Source: Owenia fusiformis
Taxonomy: Eukaryota > Annelida > Polychaeta > Sabellida > Oweniidae
NCBI GenBank assembly: GCA_903813345.2
Contig: CAIIXF020000004.1
Location: 1,631,525 to 1,695,524, forward strand
Direction: 5' to 3'
Length of the DNA: 64,000 nt
A program made the position numbers and the translations under genes. Positions 12,701 through 24,700 of this stretch are shown in pieces; position 1 is the stretch's first letter; each line of letters begins with the position of its first letter. The notes below the pieces were generated by a model. The model did not search any database, was not told where the DNA came from, and saw nothing but the letters and a program-made list of their open reading frames with translations.

Positions 12701-15700
12701 TCAAGATCGAAGATCGAAAATTATCAGTTCAAATTTCCCGCCGGTTAACCGACTTTAACCGGAAAAACACCTGCTTAACCGGTTAATGCTCAAGCAGTTA
12801 ATTGACACCACTAATTGCGACACTGCATCAACGAACAGTAGGTTTGCAATTAATAACTATTTTGCATGTATACAAGCGCTATATAAATCAATAAAAGTTA
12901 CCTGTTATCTTCAAAATTGATCTTTTTATCCCGAGTAATCGCGATGATAATTATCAATCTATTTGACAGCAATTTCGTTTCGCTAATAGTTTAAATTTTA
13001 ACCCGGGACGAACAGACACAATGACGAACATGCGGAAATGTCATTTTAGAGATTGGTAAGTTTAACCTCATTTTATTCGTATAAATGAACATTTAATACA
13101 ATAATATTGTGTTGAATCGCTTGATGTTATGTGTTTTTATATTGTTGTCACATATCAGTTGCACGTTATCGCGGAAAAATGGTTTCGATGGATCCAGAAC
13201 TTGCATCAAAGGAAAGAATAGTAAGGAGGTTAAACTCAATGATGGCCAAGAAAATTCCCAATAGTAAAGAACGCCGTTTTTGAGTTTAACGACGTTGAAC
13301 TACTACACAGCACGATCGAGAAAACAGACCACGTGCTTCTATCACTCACACTATGTATACCCTTTGACTGAATGAGTAAAATACTCAGATATGAAATACT
13401 TGGAAAGTTACCAGAGGTACAGTAGATCACATTAAGAGGTTAAGATAAGGTAAAAATATACGCCCTATCCCTATCCGTATGTTTGTTACGGATACGTATA
13501 GGTAATTCGCTTTGTAAAATGAGTTTAAGTAACGTAAAAGGCTACGAAATCTTATGCAACAATTTATAATAAAAATGACATCCTAATTATACCGTGTGGT
13601 GGCCTGTATGGTATTTGCCAGAATATGTCACCACCAAGAATGGTTATGCAGTTCAGAGGGCGTGGTGTAGCTACTGTAATCTAATGGGGGGGAGGGGGTT
13701 GTTGTTAATTGGGTAGTGACTTTAGGCGAACTGTTAAATTTCTAGCATGATCCGGCAATAAGAGTGACAAAATAGTAAAATCAAACAATTAAAACTATGA
13801 GAATATGACTAATTTGTTTGTTGTCACTATTTTAAAGTTTAATGAATGATATTTGATTTACAAATTACATAATTTGTTGGATAAAAACATACGTTTTCGA
13901 ATTACCTATCTTCGGCCATTTATAGGCAATTACGTATCGCAAACCCTGTAACTTAGGTAAAATACCGCTTAGTGCAATAACAAACTACGTATAGGTATAG
14001 GTAATGGGCAATTTACGCTAATCTTAATCTCCCTATTATGAATAACTTGACACTCCTCCCGATTTTTAAAACGAAAATATCCTGATTTTTATTTTTTAAC
14101 TTGACAGGTATGATATAGGGGAGAGTGGGGTAAGACGGAACGCGGGGTGAGATGGAACGACGGATTTTTGTTGAATAATTGTTTAAAATGGGTTTTTGAA
14201 GTAAACTTTTTTTGAAAATATATCAAGTGATCTTTCTGTTCAACCACAATTTTCTTGTCGGCTGCAACTAATTCTTTCATAAAAAGCCATCGTTCCGTCT
14301 TACCCCGCGTTCCGTCTTACCCCGCTCTCCCCTAATATACACTCCATTTATGCAACCACGTCTAAGCTTCATAAATACAATGTATGTATAACTGTTACAA
14401 CTAGCCTAATGTGGGTAGTGTGGGTGTTTGTAATTTATTTTATTAGGCTAAGTCACTTATGCTACATTCACACCAACGGCGCTTTGATGGCGCTTTAAAG
14501 CGGCTTACAAAGCGGCACCAAAGCGTCACAAAGCTTGATTAAAGCGTCGGGGTCGTAATAGATCGTAGAAAATCTCGAAGTAAAGCGGGATATTTGGCAA
14601 GAGCGCCAAACATTTTTAAAGCTACGTTCACACCAACGGCGAATGCCACGCTTTAAATCGGCGAGCAAAGCGCCATCATTTTTGTTTACTTTTCCAAAAA
14701 TATCACGATCTCGTAAGTAATGTTACGCTCTGATAAGCTCTGATACGCTCTGATTTCCCGACTTGCTACGGTTCCCAACGCTATGATCCCGCTTCGACCA
14801 GGCTTTGTTACGCTTGGAATCACGCTTTGATAAACTTTGATAAGCATTATTACGCATTGATGCGATTATGACGCTTTAAATCAGGCTCTGATACGATTGC
14901 CAAGCTCTGTTGTGCATTGTCGAGATCGCCTTTATCATGACGCTTTTGATCAAATGGCTGTTAAAGATGCAGTAGATCCATAAAACCATTGCATCTTTGA
15001 CTCGAGAAGACGATGGCAGAACAACAAGATCCAGGAATTCCAGATAGACCAGATCATGACCTATTTGAAGAAGACATGATGTTTGTCGCACGGCGTGAAA
15101 GAGCGTGGGGAAGCTTGTCAAGCGTAACAAAGCCTAACAATGCGTTTCAATCCTTGATTAAAGCGTCTCAATTCGTTAAAAAGCTTGAGAGTCCTTCATG
15201 AAAGCGTAACAAAGAGTGTCAGATATTGAGGAAAGCGTCTGACCTCGTGTCAGATCTTAATGCCAGATCGTAGCAAAGCTTGAGACATCTTAACGAAGCG
15301 TGTCAAGTGGTAACGCACCGTGAAGAGACTGGGATCCCTGCTTTGAACCAAGCTCTGTTAAGCTTTCCTACGCTTTGGGTCAAGCTTTGCTGAGCTTTGT
15401 TACGGTTTGTTAAGCTTTGATACGCTCTCGGCGCTTTAATGAATTCGTAACAGAGCGCCCAAAATTTTTAAACAGTTTAAAAAATTTTGCACTCTTGCCG
15501 AACATCCCGCTTTACTCCGAGCTTTTCTACGACCTATTACGACCCCGACGCTTTATTCAAGCTTTGTTACGCTTTGGTGCCGCTTTACAAGCTCCTTTAA
15601 AGCGCCACGCTTTGGTGCCGCTTGGCTCGCAGATTTAAAGCGTGGCATTCGGCGTTGGTGTGAACATAGCTTTAGAGGAATCCTTGGCACACATTAAATG

Positions 15701-18700
15701 CACGTGAAGATACAGCGACACAACATCGAATATAATATAAACACACATATATTGTTGCTTATCCAGCTCAAAAATGTATACAGAATAAATCGATGTAAAT
15801 TAAGTTTCAGAGGGGCTACTTTTAAAGTCCTTTCCTAATGTAGGAATATTGAAGTTCATATGAGACAGTTTCTATCCTTATCGCTATTAGTTGTCAAAAA
15901 TATTCTATCTTTCTGGACATCAGTTGTCGAAAATATTCTATCCTCTAGACATCAGTTGTTTATGGGTGGTTAGTTGACCGTGTATAATTCTGTTATTTCC
16001 CGCGCTTATATTGCTTGCTAATCTGTTTGGTTTTAAGTGTCAGTTTCATGTGAGCTACTCACACATGTGATAGGTCCGATAACTCCCTACAAACATCCAA
16101 TCAGCAACTTTAATCCCTGCCACATTGCTTTCCCGCGCTTACTTTGCATGATAATCTGTTTGTTTTTCAAGCGTCAGTTTCATGTGAGCTACTCACACAT
16201 GTAATAGGTCCGATAACTCCTTACAAACATCCAATCAGCAACTTTAATCCCTGCCACATTGCTTTCCCGCGCTTACTTTGCATGTTAATCTGTTTGTTCT
16301 TTAAGCGTCAGTTTCATGTGAGCTACCTTTACATGTCATAAGTCCGATAACTCCTTACAAACATCCAATCAGCAACTTTAATCCCTGCCACATTGCTTTC
16401 CCGCGCTTACTTTGCATGTTAATCTGTTTGTTTTTCAAGCGTCAGTTTCATGTGAGCTACTCACACATGTGATAGGTCCGATAACTCCTTACAAACATCC
16501 AATCAGCAACTTACTTTAATCCCTGCCACATTGCTTTCCCGCGCTTACTTTGCATGTTAATCTGTTTGTTTTTCAAGTGTCAGCCATGTGTAATCAACTC
16601 ATAGGCCAGATAATTCCTTACAAACATGTTAACATCGAATTGTTATTATTGTTGTCTATCAACGTCGCCAAAATGTCAAAGGTCAAAGCCTCGCTTTGGT
16701 AGTGAGAAAATTAAAATAAAAATAAACACTAATCAGCTGCAATACTCGTTGTTATGGTGCGTTCGTGGAGATTCCAAGGGTAAACCAGTGTTGTACTTAA
16801 TTTAGAGAGGTAGTCAGGGAGTGTATGAATATAGGCCTAATAGAGTAAAGCTTGACGAACGTAAAAAACAAATGCCGATATATCATTTTTCCCATTCTTT
16901 TCAACTTTCAAAATCGAAGATGAAGATTTCGTTTGAAATTATCAGTTCAAATTTCCCGCCGGTTAACCGACTTTAACCGGTAAAAACACCCGGTTAACCG
17001 GTTAATGCTCAAGCAGTTAATTGACACCACTAGTTGTTGGAAATATTTCATCTTTCTGGAAAATATTTAACATCATTTTCATCGTTTTCGTAATTGCTGC
17101 ACTTTTTAGCCCATCCGTTTACGTAACTTTAGTGAGGAAGTATATTAATAATTTTGCAGTCTTACAAGGAAATGCGTTCGCAAAAGCTCGGATTTTCTGA
17201 AACATAAAACTCTGACACACGAGTGTATAAAAAGAGTATAAGTGATTCTGCATATATCTAGTGTAATCGTGGAAAAACAAAAACGTATCGAAATCGTTGC
17301 GCCATTTTGTTACGAAAACGGATCCGTTTACGTAACTCGCTTCACGAGTTCCTCCACAGTGGTCAGGCAAGCTTGTATCTACGAAACTTTATAAGAGATA
17401 TAAAATATTTATATAAAAAAACTCCTTTTAAAAATAAAAATTCCGAATTCATTCTGTAAAATCTGAAAACAATTGGACTTCGATAACAAGTTTTCCGATT
17501 TCAAAATCAAAGTATTATTTTCAACGAAGATGGGGAATATTTTGCAAAAATTAAATCAATTTTACAAAACTAGTTGAGGTGTGAGGTTCCATATCCATCC
17601 GCCAAAAGGTATGACCCCTATATTGTCCATTTAAAAACCTGTGATTTTGTTCTAAATAACGCCATAGTTGGCTTCTAGGGTACCTAGTATGCCATTATTT
17701 GGTATCAAAATAAAGAGGAGGGGTTCAACTTTCATTTTAATTACGAAAATAGCGATGAAGGTCAAAATAGTTCCAGCGTGGGCATGTTTACTACGCGTGT
17801 GCCCGTCATCTCAGAATTGAGCAAATGGTAGTTAACGCGAGTTACAATAAATGGACGCTGATATCCCAAAAAGTAACCTGACTTCCTATAATTTGATGTA
17901 GATCAATCGAACCCCTATATGAACAGGTTCATTTTGATATATAACACTATGGGGGAGAAGGGGGGGTAAGTGTTTCATAGTTTGTAACGAACGCCATATG
18001 TGCATAGTAGTGTTCAGTAGTGTTCAGAATTTTCGAATTTCGTGTTGGATTACGGTACTCACGCCTTGATGTAAGGTCTTAAATTGTCTGCTACTTGGCC
18101 AGAGACCAATATTCTAGTAGAATTTGAAAACAGGGTCGATTTTGTCGTTCAGCTTAGGCCACACAATGATTTAAATTCACTTTCAAACCTTATGTGCACA
18201 TCAGAATGGTCATAAGGGGGCCGTGGAGGGTCATAAATGATAGAAACCCCGCTTAAATTCCGTCAAAATTCAGGCCATTTCTTCATTGTCTGCTAAAATT
18301 ACATGATTTGAGTGTCCGCATCTCCCTGAAATTGCTACAATGTAGCGATTTTTTATTTTTACAGACTAGATAAAATGTCAGGTCAACATAAACAGTAAGC
18401 ATGTGTGATTTTTAAATTGCGTCACGGTCGCAAAGTTAGATAAGCATATTTAGACATATTTGGGGTATTAACCCTTTCTAGCCTAAATGGAGTGACGTCA
18501 TAAAACATTAAGGTGTGAGGTTCCATATCCATCCGCCAAAAGGTTTGACCCCTATATAGTCCATTTGAATACCTGTGATTTTATTCTAAATAACGCCATA
18601 GTTGACTTCAAGGGTACCTAGTATGCCATTATCTGGTATCAAAATAAAGAGGAGGGGTTCAACTTTCATTTTAATTACGAAAATAGCGATGAAGGTCAAA

Positions 18701-21700
18701 TTAGTTCCAGCGTGAGCATGTTTACTACGCGTTATTTTCAGGAACTCATAACTCATTCTATTCATTGTCTATAATTTTTAATTTTGTACAAGGAGTGCAC
18801 AAATATATAAAGATTATCAGCTAGATTATGATATTTTATGAATTTGTTTCATTAGTCAGTTTACCAACACTACGTTGGGCGTGGTATATTAAAGTGAGGG
18901 TTTTGGTAGGCAGTTCTGCAGATGAGTCAGTTGTCAGAGCAACGTTAAAAGACAGCAACACCGGGGACATATATGGCATACGTGAGGATACGACTTCAAG
19001 TAAGACAGTGTGCCTGGAGTTTAAAGAAAATAGTGATTATCTGCCATGGTCTACTAGCCTCGTTGAAATAGATGTCCAAAACAAAACATGCAGTGTCAGT
19101 AAAGTATCTCTGACTCTTGGAATGTACCAAATTACGTCAACCACACACGTGTTTGCCTTCATATCGACCATGCAACCTTCAAGCAAAGGAATCGCAAGTG
19201 GGATATACAGTTCCTTTGGAAGCAGTATAATAGTTGCAAGGAGAAGGGCGAAGGCAAAGTGTGAGTGTAGTCATGATATGCTCAGTTGTACAAAACCTAG
19301 ACCATCGCTAGGAGTAGGAGTAACAATAACATGTCAGCCGACACCAGGTAAAACATTTATTCGAATAACACTGTGGCGCTAGTCGACTTATATGTGGATG
19401 TAGTCATATACATGTAATGTATCGTAAGTGCCCGCCTCTTTACTTTTCAATGGAAACATTTTTCACTTTTGTTTAAACGATCTATATTTACCCATCCGTG
19501 GATATCATACCTCATTGATTTACCAAACCAGAGCTAGCCTATAAACACACATTCGGTGATTTTCTTACGGCAATTAGATAACTCAAACGAGTTCCCATAA
19601 CCAGTTTTATCATCTCGCTCACAGCTGTGAGAAGGTATGTATAATTTGCCATAGGTTTACCTTATAACGGAGAATAAAAAATTTAAAAAAGTAATATAAT
19701 TATTTCACGTATCCAAATATGTCTGTGTGAAGTAAAATACATATACCACACGTTTTATAATATTTTGGGGTTATGGTATGAAATATCCGTTTTAAACGGA
19801 TGAAATAACTATGGTTGCTTATTAAAACTTGAGTTAAAACAATAATACAACAGAAACTAACTTTTACAGTAGTTTATGGTGTGTATATGATGCCTGGTGA
19901 TAAACCCATGTGTGATATCAGGAAAAATCTACATTATATGTTTACTAGATCTAAGAGGGATTTCACTTTAAAATGTCATAGTATATATCTTTAAGAGTAG
20001 ATGGTGGACAAGTAAATGTTTACGAGATCTAATAGGGATTTCCCTTTAAAATGTCATAGTATATATCGTTAAGAGTAGATGATGGACAAGAAAGTAAAGT
20101 GGTGGTTTCTAGATCGGCCAAAATTCCGACAAGCTTATTCAATATTATTATTAAACAAGATTAGCATAAATGTAAATTTGTAATAAAGCAATTCTTAATA
20201 GATTTTTTTTATTATAACAAAGAATGTTTAAAGGTGCTACAAATAGTGCAGGGGGGCCATTCAACGATCATCGACAAGTGTCAAAATATATTTAGGTTTG
20301 GATATTTCATCAAGACTAACATATATTTTCATTATCTACAAAGAAACCCTCTGGATGAATATTATTTCAGCTGATATTCCTCTTGAAACATGGTGGATCT
20401 TAAAAATCTATATAAGTGGGACTCCCTTTATAGAAGCTTTGAATTGAATTTACACTTCTTAATGCTGAAATTGATAGTTTATACATACATTTTATGAAAA
20501 TAGGTATGTCAAAGAAGGTATTAAGCCAAATATTGACCTGATAGCTCAGAAAAAATAAAAAATTTCGAATTTTCTCTCTACAGTCCTTATTGCCCCTTTA
20601 AATTAAGAAATATTATACCAATGGCCTTCTCCAATGTGCTACTGCAATACTTTTATCGAAGTCAGTGTTGACCAGGACCATTTTTTTAATTTTTTCCATA
20701 AGAATTAAAAGTAAAAATGAATGAAGTCTTACTTTCAAAACTTCCCACAAAACACAGAAAGCCAATGAACCCAAAATATTTAGTTTCCTTTCTCTATCTC
20801 ACTTGAGTGGTACATGGAGCGGTGAAACAATCCACAGTGTTCAAAAACAATACCGATGCTATATTGGTACTTGATAAGATTCCACTTACCACAATTTCAA
20901 AAAATTATATAGTATTCTTGAAACATTTGAAAAATATTTAGTTTCCTTTCTGTATCTCACCTGTTGGGTACATGGAGCGGTTAGTCCATTTGTCACTCTT
21001 ATGCATCCTATAGTGAACCTATGAATCAGTGTTAAAAACATGATGTTTTTTTATTGATTTATGACGATAAGGGTTTCCTGAAGAAATTTTGCTGGTTTGG
21101 ACAAAAAGTTAGTTTGGGGAAAATGATATGGGCTAATTAGCAAGGTCATTATTGAAATGTTGAATGTTTTCTATATCTTGAAAAGTAAGAATGATAACAG
21201 CATAATTATTTTGTCTCGTGTTTTCAGGGTTAGCCATCAGGATCAGGGCGGCCATTATTGAAATATTGATCAGTTCCTTATATAATTTAAAAATTACTAA
21301 TGATAGCATCATAATTGTGGTGCCCTTACCCATGTTTCCAGGGTCAATGAATAAGATGTAAAAAGATACAAGAATAACTCATTACAGTAATACTAATTTA
21401 TAAATTATACGCAAATTAGCCAAAATGATTTCAGTGGCAATAAATAATATATGGTAATGTTAAAAGATATAATGATAACTTATTAGATATTGTGCATATA
21501 TGCAACTAAGCGTGTTTTATTATTCACATTTTGCATTTATTCAAATTATTTTGTTAATCACACTTGCAGTAAAAGGGAGGGACTAAATGATGGTTTCCTT
21601 AATTGTATTGTATATTTATTGCCTCATTTATATGAGAGAATACATTTTAGTATAAATATGGTTTACATATAAATTATATAATATACAAGGATAAGATTAA

Positions 21701-24700
21701 ATTATGTGATAAAAAAGTTGTTGTTTTTGGAAAACATAAAAATAAAGTGATAGAGAAATTATGTGTCAAGCAGAGCCAACAGGTTGGCTCTGTGATTGTA
21801 CATTTTGTGTACAAATGATGATACAATTATTAACGACTCACATGAAACATCTGAAAGACCTAAAACTTAAATTCTTAGAAGTTTAATTGGGTTGCCAAAA
21901 AACTTTGGGTGAAAACTATAAATGCAAATTAGGGCTGCCATTAGTGAAATATCAAATTACTTACATATCTTAAAATGGAGACATGATAGCCCTGGGACCC
22001 ATATTTTCAGCGTCAATGAATAAAATAATGTTAGAATATATAGAGATTATCCTATATGAAGTTCAGGATATTGGGATTATCCCGAGGCTAATGTGGTATA
22101 TCTGCCCGAGGGCCGTAGGTCCCAAGGGTAGATGTATTATTGGCCAAAGGATAATCCCAATATCCTGAACCGACTAAAGGATGATCTGCTTATCCTATAC
22201 CAATTTTTTTTTTTCATGTTATCGATTTATTTCAAATAAAAACATAGATGTACAAGGTTAGCTGATTGCCAAAGTTTTGCAACATTAGCGGCAATTAAAT
22301 AATATAACATAAATGAAATAATAGATATAATATAAAATACAAAAGGTTTACATATATTCTTAATTCCAAATCACTGAATCAAGGAAATCCCATGGGCGGG
22401 GATGATGACAAAAAGGAAAGAGCAGAAAAATGAAGAAACGGAACCTGTTGTCACAGACGTGATATGATAGTGAAACTCGTGTATATATAATAACTAACAA
22501 TATGAATTAATTCTTCATTTGTTGATGCATCTAAATCATCTTTTCCAAAAAGTAAAAATTGTAATTTATCATTCAAATTGTAGCTGTTAAACAGGTTTCC
22601 TAAATTGTAAGTATGAAGGCCTGCAATGAGGTTGATTCTTTCATCATGGAGCAGTGGGCAATTTAAAAGAAAATGCAAGGTAGTCAATGGAACACCACAT
22701 TTACACAAAGGGTCACTAATGTCATTAAAATTATGTGCATAAAGGTGTGCTTTAAGTAAAAGGCCACACCTGAGTCTATTAAAAGGTATTTCAATATGTC
22801 TGGGTAAGGTCACATTCAATTTAGAAGTTGGAATTAAAGAGACTGGGCTCTTGTGTTCTCTTACTAATCTTTTAAACCTAGAAATGGGTTGACCCATTCT
22901 AGTTTCTGATGGCAAATTATTCCATAAAGTTATAGATTGGAAGATGGTAGTTTTTTTAAAAGAGAAGCTAAGGCGAGTTGGGAGAACATAATCTCTTTGA
23001 TGTCTTAAGGGGCGGACCGGTATATGTTCATATTTCCGAAGTAAGTCACAAATAAATGGAGGATTAATGTTATACCTGCATTTAAAAGTAAACATGTTTA
23101 AGTGCTCAATTCTTCTGGTTGTTAACTGTTTCCAGTTTAAAGAGTTTAAAACTTTGATAGTATTGGAACCATGTATAGCCCCAGAAACCAGGCAGGCTGC
23201 TCTGTAGTGAAGTCTTTCAAGAGCTTGTAATTTCATGTTAGATGCCTTGTTGTAAATGACATCACAATAGTCAAAATGAGGCATAATGAAAGTATTATAT
23301 AATATCTCTAAGTGCTGACTATTTAGAATTTTACTGCTATACCTTGCCACCTATACCAATCTTGGTCAAATTAATCAAATGGCCACAGTTCAGGAAATTT
23401 CCAACCAACCGTTGAATCAGTTTAGAATATTCATGTCCAAGTTTGTTTTCATGGCTGTGGCTGGAATTTCCTGTTTTTCAGATGTACATCCACATTTATG
23501 TTTTCGAATCGTTGATTATTAACAAGGATACGTATACTCCTGCCTTTCTTTAAATCATCAAACAGATGGCGATTGTCTGTTTTTCTCCATTGCCATTTGC
23601 AGTAATTATGCGAATGTTGCAAAAAAGAAACAATATGCGAACGGCGATTATGACGTAGCGGGCATATATATTTTCTGCCCTCCAAGAGCGGGACGTAAAG
23701 CTATATCTGCCCGCTGTTGATATTATAACTTTTTACAAACCTGCTTTATGTACCTGTAACACGTCAAAGTATGGGATGAACAGCAATAACTTATCAGATA
23801 GTGTACAAATATGCAAGTTCAGCATATTAAGAGGTATCAACGTTTTGTATGATGAAAATAGATGTGTTATCACCCAAAGTGACAAATAAATCAATAAATT
23901 ACTTGATTTATACAGGTGTTTGATGTATAGAAAAATAATATAACATGAAACAGATATGTGAATCGCACCATGAGTTAATAATGAAGCATTGTTGAATAAG
24001 ATACTACGTTGGTTATATGTTGAATAACGTAAAACATTCAACTATTGCAAGCATATTTATACAAAGAGATTAAGGTATGAAATGTCCTTATATACTACAC
24101 TATGGCTAGTCGGAATATGTGGATGCGGTCAAGTACATGTGATGTATCGTAGGTGCTCACATACATTATAGGGGATGGGGTCATTGCAAAAAATAACAGC
24201 AAATCGAGGTTAGTGATTTCAGAGTTCCTGCTTAACATTGAGTCTTTTATTACATATATTCAATATATGTAGCATGAAAATATAGGAAAGTTTCAGCTAT
24301 TAAATTCCTGTAATAGAGAAGATATTTGAACAACATTTCGTAAACGTAAACATATATGTATCAAACGGATGCCAATGTGTATCATTTGGATTCAGAACGG
24401 TAACAAATGGATGCTATCATAAATTATACTTTTATCATGATCATTTATTTACAAAAGAACAACTGACCAGATTTCCAGTGTATCCATTGCTTGAATAAAC
24501 ATTCCTCATTTAGTGAGGCAATTGATCACACCATTTCAAGACACCCATATGAAGAATTCAGAATTGATAGACTAGATCCATCAACCGGAAAATTCTATGA
24601 CAGAAGAGAAAATCTATGGTTTCATCCCTCATACTGTGAACTTGAAATGTCCTAATGATGACGAGGAAAATATTGAAATCAGGTACAACAAGCAAGTGAA

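Noticed and set aside
17577-18732. Full LTR retrotransposon
   Set aside because: Direct repeats are present, but no gag/pol sequence, primer-binding site or TG..CA ends.
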